Part shown: one piece after another, positions 1 through 9,800 of the stretch | How the letters are laid out: each line of letters starts with the position of its first letter | Numbering within the stretch: position 1 is the stretch's first letter | DNA from: Schizochytrium sp. TIO01 | Lineage: Eukaryota; Sar; Bigyra; Thraustochytrida; Thraustochytriidae | Assembly: GCA_004764695.1 (NCBI GenBank) | Contig: SMSO01000037.1 | Location: forward strand, 4,276,337-4,340,336 | Direction: 5' to 3' | Length of the DNA: 64,000 bases | The notes under the pieces: model-generated | What the model saw: the letters and a program-made list of their open reading frames with translations, nothing else | Told to the model about the DNA's origin: nothing | Databases searched by the model: none | Translations under genes and position numbers: made by a program

Positions 1-948
1 GTGGGCCAGTTCATGGCATACAACGCGGGCAACCGAAAAGCGCGATCCAACAGAGGTAGCAGATTCGTCAACCAACAGACGTGCTTCGCGGTAAGTAACG
101 CACCCCCAATTTTCCATGGCCCCAGCTGCAAAGTCAGGAATTGCCAAAAGATCTTGCTTCTGCAGCGGATAGTTAACACCGTACTCACGCTCGTAAAAGT
201 CAAGGGCCTTGCATGCAACATCAAGAGCAAATTTTCCCTCAGCAGAACGGCCAAGAGGAACGTAGACAGAGCCTAGCACCCCACGCTTACTGTACGCAGC
301 AACAACATCAAACTCGCCCACCACAATGGCAAGCAAATATGTGCTCATCTTGGGTGTAGGGGCGAATTTCCACATCTTGAGATTCTCCTCCTGCATTGTA
401 TTTGTCTCAATGACTGGAGTATTACTGATACAGAGACGGTCAGCTGGAGTTGTCACTGTTAGCTCGAAGATAGCCTTGATGGACGGGTCATCAAGGCACG
501 GGAAAGCCCTGCGCGCATCGGTTGCCTCGAATTGAGTTACAGCCATGCAGCGGCGTTCACCAGAGCTCGAAGTATAAAATGAGCGATACAGCCCAGCGAG
601 GCAGTCGGTGAGCTTGCCCTCGAAATCGATCAAAACATGCGAAGGGCCCTGCTGGGCCACGGCATCCTCGAATTGGAAGGTTACGATGGAACCCTTGTTA
701 TCGATGCGAGTCTCTTGCGACACCTTTTGGGTTCCATCAGGAAACAAGAGTGTTGCGCCGTTGGGAAACTCCAGATCTTTAGCATGCAGAACTACCTCGG
801 AGTCCCTGCTTCCATCGTATTTGTTGCTCAGGCCGGAAAGTTCGATATTGGCTGTGCCGCGAAATTCGTATGCATCAAGATTAATGAAGAATTCAAGCGT
901 GTACTTGGATGGTGTGAGCCATCTGCTCGGTTCGTTGTCAAGCCGCAT
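1..948 (-). CDS. Puromycin-sensitive-type M1 aminopeptidase, N-terminal part (cut by window start)
   Basis: A zinc aminopeptidase of the M1 (gluzincin) family that trims N-terminal residues from peptides, most like cytosolic PSA/NPEPPS. The minus strand is open from the ATG at 946-948 to base 1: 316 codons with no stop. It shows the N-terminal beta-sandwich start (SKYTLEFFINLDAYEFRGTA), the exopeptidase motif GAMEN at residues 276-280 followed by WGCVTYRE, and ends inside the zinc motif at residues 312-316 (HELAH of HEXXH). The remaining catalytic and C-terminal domains lie left of the window. An in-frame TGA lies just upstream of the ATG and a TATAAAA sits about 35 bases upstream, so this start is reasonable. 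CACAG just before the ATG could instead be a splice acceptor for an upstream exon. It is divergent from TFIIE-alpha. Family assignment is secure; the PSA subtype is inferred. Confidence 0.93.
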   Translation of the reverse strand, partial: MRLDNEPSRWLTPSKYTLEFFINLDAYEFRGTANIELSGLSNKYDGSRDSEVVLHAKDLEFPNGATLLFPDGTQKVSQETRIDNKGSIVTFQFEDAVAQQGPSHVLIDFEGKLTDCLAGLYRSFYTSSSGERRCMAVTQFEATDARRAFPCLDDPSIKAIFELTVTTPADRLCISNTPVIETNTMQEENLKMWKFAPTPKMSTYLLAIVVGEFDVVAAYSKRGVLGSVYVPLGRSAEGKFALDVACKALDFYEREYGVNYPLQKQDLLAIPDFAAGAMENWGCVTYREARLLVDESATSVGSRFSVARVVCHELAH

Positions 949-1690
949 CTTCAAAACTGTGTATCAATAGATCGGTTGAACGTTTTATACAGCATACATC
1001 GCATTTGAGCACGACACATTGGAAACAGGTTAGTGATGTGTGCCCAGAAATCATGGTTGTTGGAATAAATAGGTTGTCTGAGAAAGCTACCTGACTTCAA
1101 GATGCAAGTTGCGAGATGAGAGGTGCGTGCATAAGTGAAGATAATAACGAAGGCCCAGTGAAGGATATGAAGAAAATCTCATACTTTCTCAGATGAAGGT
1201 ATGCACTTACGCAGTTACTGAGGGCACCAGTAGACGCCTAGTAGCAGGTCTGCCTTGCAAGTTTGAACGCACTTTGTTCAAGACTGCTCAAGTTACAGGG
1301 ACAGCGTGAGAGTCTAGCAAGGTTATGCTTTTGAATCTAAACGTGGACGAAGCCCCAAGGAATTCGCTGGTAGGTATTAGAGGACTTATATAACCCTAAT
1401 ACTAAGCATTTGGATGTCCAAACACCCTATACACTGGTTTAGCACCCTAGCAACATAATAATCTGTATTATTTGGTGTTCTGGGGTTAATAGAGAAAGAA
1501 AAGATAGAAACTTGAGAAGGGCATTCCTAACTTTATTTGTTTAATCTTATTTTTAGATTTCAAGTTTCTTTAATTTAAAAAAAAGTTTTTACATTGTAAC
1601 AATAAATACTGTACCTATCCTGAAGTAATACCTACTAGTACCTACTTTCTAGTAAGCCAAACCAATAAACATATACAAAGCAATAAGGAC
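949..1690. other. Divergent spacer between aminopeptidase and TFIIE-alpha
   Basis: 742 bases shared by two genes that point away from each other, so it should hold both promoters. The left end carries the TATA candidate. The part nearest TFIIE-alpha (about 1540-1650) is AT-rich and contains CCTACTAGTACCTAC, an example of the TACCTA/TAGGTA motif common in the spacers. I see no coding signal or RNA gene. Confidence 0.6.
983..989 (-). promoter_or_regulatory. Possible TATA box for the M1 aminopeptidase
   Basis: TATAAAA on the minus strand, 35-41 bases before the aminopeptidase ATG. The position would place transcription start a few bases before the ATG, giving a very short leader. This rests on motif match and spacing only. 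Confidence 0.3.
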
Positions 1691-3174
1691 TTGAAGACAA
1701 ACAATCAAAGCAAACCGTCTCACGAGCTCGTGAGCGGTGCGGAGCTCGTGAGCGGCGCAAGCTCTGGAAATAAACATTCTGCTTGTGCAGTAAAGATGTC
1801 ATTGCAGCACGCAAAAACACTTGTGCGTACTGTAGGGCGCGCCTTTTACGACGATGATGTTGTTATGGTCCTGGACGCGCTCACACGCGAGCCTTTCCTG
1901 ATTGACCACGAGAGTGCAGGTCGTTCCCCCCTTGAAGATAAGTTTGGACTCCAGTCAAAGCAAGTCCGACGATCATTGATGGTTTTATACGAGGACTGCC
2001 TCATCGAGAAATATGTACGAACGTGGAGAGCGCCAGATGCACCAAAAGGCACCAGGCGCAAAAAACACATCTTCTATTATGTCAATTATAGGCATTTTGT
2101 CAAGCTTGTGCGCCTTCGACTTCATTTTATGCGCAAACTTATTGATCAAAAGGAAGGAGAGCAAACAACATCAACATCAATGTATGTTTGTCCAAGGTGT
2201 AATATCGAGTATGACCTATTGACAGCAGTAGCATGCCAAGATGAAGAATCGGGGATGTTCTTTTGTGAGCGCTGTAAAGACGACCTGGACGAACTGGTTC
2301 TCTTGAATGAAATCAGTTCCAAGACTGATAATAAAAAGGAGAAATTTCAAGCAAGGATGCAGAAGCGAAGTCTTTACGAGAGAAGCGTGAAGAACAAATG
2401 CGTGAAGAGCCCGGCCTTCGCGATGGTATTGAGGATATTATGATCCGAATAGATAACTTCCCATTGCCCCCTCCGACAAACTTGCCAAGTGACCATATCG
2501 ATAATGCTGAGGACGCTCATCGCGAAAAATTAGAAGAGGAAAAATATGGTGCTAATGGTGGCGGCCGTGGTAACTCGCGCCATAATGCAAGCTATAATGA
2601 AGCAGGGCAGGCCGTGCGCGTACAAATTATTTCATATCCTGATGTAGATGATGTCGCGGATGCCCAAGCTGCTGATATTGTAGACGACGCTGAGGTTGCA
2701 GGAGGGCAACTTCCTGCATGGATGCAAACCGATGTTACTGGAAAAGTATCTTCTAGCGCAATCCAAGATGCCAAGGAACGCCAACAAAAGCGAGGGCGGC
2801 TTGCTGGCGGCGCTTTTACCACAGGTGGTGGCGGTCTTGGAGGAGCCGCTGCTCTACTCGAGCGCCAAGAGGGGAACCGATCGAGCTCTATGGATCTTGA
2901 TTTTACTCCCAAACTTCGACGCACAGAGAGTGAGCAACATTTAGACTCCGTCCGTGAACAAACATTGCGCGAAACTGTTGTATCTGTTCAAGGTGCGAGC
3001 AAACCAATGAGTGAGGTATCTCGAGAAGACGAAAATGGCATGACGGACGCAGAATATGGAGACTATTTGGATAAGTGGGAGAAAATCGTCAAGTGGAGCG
3101 GTATGCGTCGCCCAGAAGAAATTACTGCAGAGAATGAAGCCGAAGATGAAGCCATGACTTTGGAGTTCTTTTAA
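1691..3174 (+). CDS. Transcription initiation factor TFIIE, alpha subunit (reading frame broken once)
   Basis: Large subunit of TFIIE, which brings TFIIH to the RNA polymerase II pre-initiation complex in the nucleus. The first part (frame of 1691-2443) carries the winged-helix domain, with RRKKHIFYYVNYRHFVKLV matching the family, and a zinc ribbon CPRC...CERC near residues 168-197. The second part (2398-3174, another frame) carries the middle and acidic tail: IDNFPLPPP, LPAWMQ (the P-W-L/M block of human TFIIE-alpha), a WEKIVKWSG segment and an acidic end EDEAMTLEFF. The two frames overlap, and the second is open back to 2335, so the join lies between about 2290 and 2400. It is either a small intron or a one-base assembly error. 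The start may be 1691 or the in-frame ATG at 1796, which gives a length at the N-terminus closer to homologues. The extra 35 residues contain a duplicated ELVSGA. Convergent with the EF-hand gene. Confidence 0.9.
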
Positions 3175-3487
3175 AACCAAAAGCATATGCAAGCAAATTC
3201 ATTTACACTCGCAAGTAGGTGCACGCAGTTTTCTGCATAACACTGGCTTTGATGTCCATAATCAATTTTTCTGATCATCTAGCTTTTAAAACAAGAACCC
3301 CCCCCCCCCCCTCCTTAATTTTAAATAAAACTTAATTCGTCACCCCTTTCCATGACAATATTTTAAAGATCAGAGACATTATATACTAAAATATGAAATG
3401 TTATGTTGGGCTTCAAGCCTAAAGTACAATGAATTGGCAATAATTTGAGATAATAATCCTTGAATTGAGGCGTCAGCGAGGATCTGC
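3175..3487. other. Convergent 3' spacer with a 14-base C run
   Basis: 313 bases between the ends of TFIIE-alpha and the EF-hand gene. It holds both 3' untranslated regions and an uninterrupted run of 14 C at 3298-3311, the longest C run in the window. Nothing coding is visible. Confidence 0.6.
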
Positions 3488-4217
3488 TTAACTCATCATC
3501 ATTGAAATGTAGTCCGCGAAGTTGAAAAGACCATTTGAATCAGTTTCTAACTGGCGAATTAACTCTTTTACTTGATCCTTTGTTACTTTGTCATCACAAT
3601 AATCTAAAAGAACTTGTTCAAGCCGTGATGGCTTAATGCATCCTGGGGTATCGGGATCCTCAAAGTAGCGAAACGCGCTACGAACTTGAGAAGGTGTGTA
3701 CGTTGCTTTTACTTTCCGTGACATAACAGCAACAAACTCTTCGAAATCAACCTCTGAGAGTCAGAATTGTTGATTGAACAATTAGTTAGAGTTAGTATAG
3801 TATGATTCCACAATTATTTTAGGCGTTTGTAAGCACCAAGTCTATATATGTATTACCTAAGGCCATACTTTGTTTCTATTAATTTGACTTACCTCCATTG
3901 CTGTCTTGGTCAATTTCGTTGATCATCAGATCAATTTCCTCTTGCGTGGCATTAATACCCAATGTGTCCATCAGATCTCCAAGCTCAGAATTACTAATAG
4001 AACCGCCACCGTCTCGATCTACAAGATTAAAGATCTCGCGATACTCTGCTAGTTCATCTTCGCTTAGATCTTCTGCGCTGCGAATCGTAAATGGTGAACT
4101 GGTAAGTCCAGCCAGAACCGCTGGGCCGCCCTTAACCGCTGTTTCTGCTGCATTTGCACTTGCTTCGCTCTCTTCAAGATTGTCATAATCGACGGATGTA
4201 TCACCCGCTGCAGCCAT
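3488..4217 (-). CDS. Calmodulin/centrin-like EF-hand protein, two exons
   Basis: Calcium-sensor-like protein of 196 residues, built by joining exon 4217-3893 to exon 3753-3488 across a 139-base intron. The donor is G|GTAAGT and the acceptor CTCAG|AG. The join rebuilds a perfect 12-residue loop, DQDSNGEVDFEE. After a 60-residue acidic/Ala-rich extension come EF-hand 1 (DRDGGGSISNSE) and EF-hand 2 (DQDSNGEVDFEE), both with normal ligand residues. Hands 3 (EDPDTPGCIKPS) and 4 (ETDSNGLFNFAD) lack ligands and probably bind calcium weakly or not at all. Order and spacing match calmodulin. The N-terminal extension and degenerate C-lobe make it calmodulin-like rather than calmodulin. A centrin or flagellar role is possible but not shown. 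The start ATG is the first in frame. Confidence 0.88.
3754..3892 (-). other. GT-AG intron in the EF-hand gene
   Basis: Phase-1 intron of 139 bases. It starts GTAAGT, ends in a pyrimidine-rich TTCTGACTCTCAG that includes a CTGAC branch-point candidate, and its removal restores an exact EF-hand loop. It is the best supported intron in the window and a guide to local splice signals. Confidence 0.9.
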
Positions 4218-5838
4218 TGTGCACGTAAGCGACCTTTTACAATTTACAATGGAGCTTTTCCTTGCTCGTATTTAGCTGGCGCTCTATCTTCAAGAGTGCC
4301 CAAACTCTTGATGTTATGTTTATCACTTTCCGTATTGTCGCATAGTGTTCGGTTTGCTCACTATTCAAGTAGCTTGAAGGGGTGATTTTTCAACTTTTAA
4401 AAAAAGTTAGTAATAGGGATTGCCGTCATAGCAACTTCGTTCCAACTTTTATAAAATCAAATTACTGTTGTCAATAGCTATTTGACAAAAGAAGATTCAG
4501 ACTATGCAGCATGCGAATGTGCTTTCTGAAATGAGCGTTGTTGGAAAGGTGGCTATAATTTCCAGCATATCTCTGTCACACTCTCTCTTAAAAAAAAAAT
4601 CAATAAAACATCTGTTCTAGGTGAACAACGGATCTTCTTTGTACACACCATAAAATTGGAGTTATCCTTGATGTATTTTTCCATCCATCTAGGTATAAAG
4701 ATGAGCTTGATACTTGGTCTTACTCTTGCAAAGCAGACATAGTGCGGCACATGCAACGTTTGATTGGTTTGGTTTGAGTTTATACCCAAGTGAAAAGATA
4801 AATAGGAGTTGCTTCTGTTTGGTAAGAGTGCGTTCGTTTTATAAGAGGTGATGTAAGTTTGTGCCTTGCGCAACTGCTAGCAACGAACTCATGAGGCATG
4901 TGAATCTTCCATGACTGATATAACTTGACTTGAGTATCTGTTCATAGATGTGCTGACTTGAATATAACTCAAATGAAGGCATATGTAATTATTAACGAGG
5001 GTAGTGAAGGTTTGATTCCTTCAATTAGGAATTTTGGTAGGTACTTAGTACATAAGGTACTAAAGAACCTATTATTATTAGTTAATGCCACCGAATAACA
5101 GTACCTATCAGCGCATAGGTAAAAGTTATTTGCTTTTGCTTTCGTTTTTCTGATAAGTAAAGTACAAGCAAATAGGCTTTCGATTCTGTTGACCTGTAAA
5201 GAAATCATCTTAATGTTAGCTATGTTTTAAAAAATAAATGATTTTCGTACGAAATATGTATAGGCCTTATTTATAATATATAAATGAAATGAAGGAAGGA
5301 AGGAGCTATCTCTAAGTACAACCTACTACCTAGCTATCTCTACTATCTCTTTGTCAAATCGATCTCTTCATTGCTTTCTTCCTACTAGCTAGCTAGCAAT
5401 CACTAGATCTGTCGTTATGATAAACTTAGAAGAACACTTGACTATATTTTTAAGTCATAGAAGGCAACATACAATTTAGCACAAGTGGAGTCCTTTAAAG
5501 CTCACAAGGTACCTAAAAGAGCATTTGCACTCCCACTTCACTTGGTGAGCCCACTACTTGACTGTCTGTCTGATGGCAACTTTCAGGTTCTAAAAAGTAA
5601 GAGATGCTATGCCATATTTAGTGCTACTCTTCTGACTATTAGTGAGAAAGGAGACTGTTAAGTACTACTACTAGTACTTGTCTACGGTGTTTACCTGCAC
5701 AGTCACATTCACCAACACCCGTCGTGACGACCAAAGCTCTTTCGGCAAGACTAAATTCACTTCATCGGGCCACAACTTGGTAGCCAAGCTGCGAGCTTCG
5801 TCTGCCATTTTCATCGAAAGTGGCTATTAATAAGGCGT
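4218..5838. other. Divergent spacer between EF-hand gene and MFS transporter
   Basis: 1621 AT-rich bases that should hold the promoters of both flanking genes. It contains runs of CTA/TAG-rich sequence (about 5310-5410 and 5655-5680) and a GGAAGGAAGGAAGGAG tract near 5295. The open frames here (for example 4553-4873 minus and 4969-5208 minus) have no recognisable domains and look like chance. Confidence 0.6.
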
Positions 5839-7473
5839 ATGTTAAACTCAGGTACGCCCGAATCCTCGGCCGCACTGGCAAGGGTAGCAGCTCCAGCGAG
5901 CCGAGGGCGTCACAGCTCAGAGGAGACCGAGGCGCTGCTTTATGATCGGTTTCGGAATGATTATGATGCTCACCAAGGCCCCCCAGAATCCCTTGAGATT
6001 GGTTCAGGAGGGAGGAGCTCTGAAAGAGTAGTAGACAGCTTGCATGACCACGAAGATGGTGGTTTGCGTCGCCCAGGTCTTTGTGCGAACTGCCTCAAAC
6101 TTTTGAACACGTGCTATATATTGCGCTATCAGTTGCTAGGGGCCGGGGTATACTCGTTCATCTCAGCAGCGAAGAATATTTCATTCCTTCCATTCATTAG
6201 AACCATGATTGAGTGTGAAAGCGATATTCCTGCTGTAGACCATCGCAGCACACAGTGGAGTGGCTCTTCCTTCTGTACGGATTTAAGCTTGGTAGCTCGA
6301 GAAGCACAATATATGAAAGGCTGGGCTGAGGGCCTTGATCAGGGGTTTCATTGCCTTGCACTTCCACTTCTTGGCCACGCAATTGATTGCTTCGGAAGAC
6401 GATGGGGGGTCATGATGGGTATGTCTGGAATCTTCATGCAGTGTACTTTTTATTATGTTGCGGCAATACTTGGGTCAGGAACCCTTTCTCAGGTAATGCT
6501 TATCACTGGTTCTATTACCCAAGGCCTGACGGGTATTTTTATGGCCTCCGTAAGCGCCTCTGTAAGAGACATGCAAATTTTGGACAAGAGCGCAGACCGC
6601 GAAGCATCCAAAACGCAAACAAATGATTTTGCCATGCTACAAATCAGCCAAGGCCTATATGCAGGTCTAGCGCTCGTGCTTGCTACTCTCCTTATCATTG
6701 CAAAGAATATGGAATCTTATACAAACATCTGGTTTGGTTTTGCCTGTGCTGCAGCGGGGTCCATTGTGGTGTTGTTCTTTGTTTTCCCAGAGACTCTCCA
6801 AGAGAGGATGGCGTGGCAGTGGCGAAAAGCGAGCCCTTTGAGTCTTCTTGATCTCATGCGAGTCAAGGGGGCTCAAGGATGGGTGGCTCTAATGGTTTTC
6901 TTCGAGGTTGTTTCGTTCAGCACCTTAACTACTTTACAGGCATTCACCATTTCTGCCTACCATTGGTCTCAAACAAAGGCTACGGTCGCATATGTTGTTC
7001 TCGGGCCTGTGATCATTCTGAGTGTAGTGGCATATTTTTTCGTTATTCCGCGTGTGAGTCTTTACCATGTTTTGGTCGGAAAACTTTTGTTGTTGGATAT
7101 CGGGATGTTCTTTATCAGTCTTGCTGGAAAGGGACCAACGTTTCTTTTGGTTGGAGCAGGATTTCTCTGCGCTTCGGCGGGCTCATTTCCCGCAATGGTT
7201 CAAATCATTGCTAATTTAGCAGGCCCTGATGAAGTGGGCCAATTGATGGCTAACATGGGGGCAATTGCTCTTGCTGCTGTGGCACTTGGTAACGTCTTCT
7301 TCGGATATTTGTTTCGTACATTCGTCAGTATTCCTAGCCTCTCTTTTATCGTCGGCTTTCCATTTATGCTCCTGGCGACATTTTGTGGTATTAAAGCAAA
7401 GCAAGCGCACGAGAGGTCCTCTGGGCAAGTCGCGGCGGCCACCGAAAGCAGAAATGAAGATGTTTCTCCTTAA
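5839..7473 (+). CDS. Major facilitator superfamily transporter
   Basis: Multi-pass membrane transporter of 544 residues in one exon. About 95 N-terminal residues are hydrophilic, then twelve hydrophobic segments can be counted, from about 98 to 520. The loop 2-3 signature of MFS carriers is present as GHAIDCFGRR near residues 178-187. A second half follows after a central loop (QERMAWQWRKASPLSLLDL). The layout resembles the TetA/HIAT1-like branch of proton-coupled carriers, but I cannot name the substrate or membrane from sequence alone. The first in-frame ATG is used. The 3' neighbour EMC7 is on the same strand 1.3 kb away, so each probably has its own promoter. Confidence 0.85.
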   Translation: MLNSGTPESSAALARVAAPASRGRHSSEETEALLYDRFRNDYDAHQGPPESLEIGSGGRSSERVVDSLHDHEDGGLRRPGLCANCLKLLNTCYILRYQLLGAGVYSFISAAKNISFLPFIRTMIECESDIPAVDHRSTQWSGSSFCTDLSLVAREAQYMKGWAEGLDQGFHCLALPLLGHAIDCFGRRWGVMMGMSGIFMQCTFYYVAAILGSGTLSQVMLITGSITQGLTGIFMASVSASVRDMQILDKSADREASKTQTNDFAMLQISQGLYAGLALVLATLLIIAKNMESYTNIWFGFACAAAGSIVVLFFVFPETLQERMAWQWRKASPLSLLDLMRVKGAQGWVALMVFFEVVSFSTLTTLQAFTISAYHWSQTKATVAYVVLGPVIILSVVAYFFVIPRVSLYHVLVGKLLLLDIGMFFISLAGKGPTFLLVGAGFLCASAGSFPAMVQIIANLAGPDEVGQLMANMGAIALAAVALGNVFFGYLFRTFVSIPSLSFIVGFPFMLLATFCGIKAKQAHERSSGQVAAATESRNEDVSP

Positions 7474-8816
7474 CGTCTGTCAATCTACTGTATTTGTTTC
7501 TCTGAGATTCTACTACGGATTTCTAAAGCTAGTAGTGTTGCAATATTGCAATATAATTGAGTTATTTTGGACGAGCCCAACATGGTCGCTCATTTCAACC
7601 TACACGTGCCGTTTGAAGGCGTGATCAAGCTGGGATGGACTTCTGCTGAAACCTTGATGGATATTCTGTACTCTTTATGAAGGATGAGTGTGTCGCTAGG
7701 CATTACTTTCTCTCCATATTTGTTAACTGGGTGTTTCTTTGTAGTATGACAATCAAAACATGAGATTTTAAAAAAAATTCTCACTTTAACGACTTTCCTG
7801 TTGACCTTTCTCTTCCTATTGCGTGAGATTATGAGGTTATACTCAATTGAATTGATCAAAATAAAGGACCTTATTCCACTTGATTTTCTTTACAATTTGA
7901 TTTCAGAATGTCGAAGTTTGGGAACGGAAAACAAATTTGCTAAACAAAAAAAGAACCGTGTGTTTATCCTATTAGCAAATAAAACCGAATCGAACACTCT
8001 TGCGCGAGTTAGGAAATCATAATTTGGCGGGTAGGTTCAGTGTCTATGTAACTAGTGTTGCCTAAATTAGATGAATTAATTGTTTTGACTAGAGTTTTTA
8101 ACCCAAGTTAAATAGTTTACCTCAGTACCTCCAGCTTGTGAGAGTGGATGAATTATCACATGAAATAAGGAGTTTCCTTCCTTTGTCTCTAAGAGGTTCG
8201 ACTCTTGATTTCTGATATTCCTTCACTGCCAGATTCCGCAAGCTTGTGTTCGCATCCTAGTAAGTTATGGCACTTAAAACTTTAAAAGCATTAAACAGAA
8301 CTAGGTAAAATTGTGAGCAATCGAACTATCTTCTAGGGTCTAGCAACTCAGAACGAGAGAGACCTTCAGCAATACAGGGACATGTCATAGCTGCAATTAA
8401 CATCTTTAAATTTTCTGATAGGAATTTCCCAAGAGAGGTCATCAAGCTCTGCAATTTCCTGCCCGGGTCTAGGTCGATGGGTTATGTAAGCCCAAAGAAA
8501 AAGGAGAGGATTCATTATTCTATTTCTTTTAGATAACATTAATTTTGAAAAAGAGTAAAAGAATTAGCAAAACCCCTTTTCGTCCTCGTCAGAGGGTCTT
8601 AGGGGAATTATTAGCAACACTTATGTAAACATGTAGGTAATAGTAATACCTATGTTTGTACATAGGACTAACATTAGGACTATCTTACCTCTCACTTACC
8701 TTGGTGTACCTTCACATACATATATTCCCACTCTTTGGTAGTCTAGCTAGGTACTCCGTCTTGCCAAATAAGCAAGCATATACAGTTTGAGCTCTCGAAG
8801 GAGCAGTCACTCCGCC
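7474..8816. other. Spacer between MFS transporter and EMC7
   Basis: 1343 AT-rich bases. It contains one copy of a dispersed repeat (8092-8157) and TAGGTA/TACCTA motifs near 8634-8656 and 8750. A CATATACAG lies about 35 bases before the EMC7 ATG and could act as a TATA-like element. No gene is visible. Confidence 0.6.
8092..8157 (+). repeat. Dispersed short repeat, copy A
   Basis: Shares three blocks in the same order and spacing with the reverse complement of 53630-53690: ACCCAAGTTAAA (8101-8112), GTACCTCC (8125-8132) and GTGAGAGTGGAT (8138-8149). The block span is 49 bases here and 48 there. A weaker third copy lies at 35021-35080. Confidence 0.6.
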
Positions 8817-9476
8817 ATGAAGTATCAACAGCAGGCCCGCGGGCGCAAAACCGTCTTCTCAGCTGCTCTGAGTGTTCTCTTGCTTATCCTGGCTTCTTTC
8901 CTTGTCCATGGAGTTTCCGCTGACGTTGCTGTGGAAGCTGTGTTCGATGTGAGAGGCGTCTTTGCAACGCAAGATACCCTCTCGGGCTCAAGCGTGTCTC
9001 TTCTGCTCGATGGAAAGCCAGCGGGTCTTGTTCGTCGCGATGGAACCTTTGTGCTGCGCGATGTTGCCCCTGGCACGTATTCTCTTGAGGTATCTACTAC
9101 GACTTATGGGTATCCTCTCTACATTGTAGAAGTCGCCAAGACTGGCAAGATTTCTGCAACTTATTGGTTTGGAAAACGTCGGAGGGAGCTGCAGCACCCC
9201 CTCACCCTGGAGCCATATGGTGTGCAGAGTTATTTTGAGCCACGTAAGACGCTCAGTATTATGTCCCTCTTCATGAACCCCATGGTACTCATGATGGCTG
9301 TGATGATGGGTCTCATGTTTGTCTTGCCGAAGCTCCAGGAAGGTATGGATCCGGAAGAGCTCAAGAAGCTTCAGGAGGACATGAAAAAATCTCAGGCTGA
9401 CCAACCTGACCCCCAGAAACTTCTGGGATCCATGTTTGGTGGAGGCAACACAGATGAAGATTCGGACTCCGACTAA
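8817..9476 (+). CDS. EMC7: ER membrane protein complex subunit 7 (EMC7)
   Basis: Subunit of the EMC insertase that places tail-anchored and multi-pass proteins into the ER membrane. The protein is 219 residues from the ATG at 8817, which has a good GCCGCC-like context. The frame is open further upstream to a TTG but has no earlier ATG. An N-terminal signal peptide (residues 12-35, hydrophobic, ending VSA|DV) is followed by the lumenal beta-sandwich (GSSVSLLLDG...GTFVLRDVAPGTYSLEV), then the conserved YFEPRKTLSIMSLFMNPMVL block leading into one membrane segment (about 148-172) and a cytosolic tail MDPEELKKLQEDMKK with an acidic end. Length and order match EMC7 from animals and plants. Convergent with GUF1, 324 bases apart. 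Confidence 0.95.
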   Translation: MKYQQQARGRKTVFSAALSVLLLILASFLVHGVSADVAVEAVFDVRGVFATQDTLSGSSVSLLLDGKPAGLVRRDGTFVLRDVAPGTYSLEVSTTTYGYPLYIVEVAKTGKISATYWFGKRRRELQHPLTLEPYGVQSYFEPRKTLSIMSLFMNPMVLMMAVMMGLMFVLPKLQEGMDPEELKKLQEDMKKSQADQPDPQKLLGSMFGGGNTDEDSDSD

Positions 9477-9800
9477 AGCTCGTTTGAGTCGTGTAGCTTA
9501 AGGTGGAATGCGAAAGGAACTAACGCCGACAGCATAAATGAAAGGATACGAAGAAAAACTAAGGGGAAAGTATATACCCAGATAAGAAAAAAAAAATAGA
9601 AAATATGTGAGTGGAATGATCATGCTCTGTCGTGGTGAATTTTTTTGTTTGTGCATCATTTAATGATACCTTGAGAGTAGTTTTCTTGAAGTAGTTTAGA
9701 GGGGGGAGGCTGCTGATAACTACCATTTACCATTATCCAACTCGCGAGAGTGTATTTGGCTTTTTATAAAAAGAATAAAAAAAAAGGGAAAAAAAACATC
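9477..9800. other. Short convergent spacer, EMC7 and GUF1
   Basis: 324 bases holding the 3' ends of two convergent genes. It is A-rich near 9585-9600 and 9770-9800, which fits polyadenylation signals for one or both. No other feature. Confidence 0.6.

Noticed and set aside
1-1008. Plus-strand frames at 1-276, 326-535, 608-970 and 637-1008
   Set aside because: Antisense shadows of the M1 aminopeptidase, which is open throughout on the minus strand with GAMEN and HELAH motifs.
4553-5208. Minus-strand frames of 106 and 79 codons
   Set aside because: No domain, AT-rich spacer composition, and no splice or promoter support.
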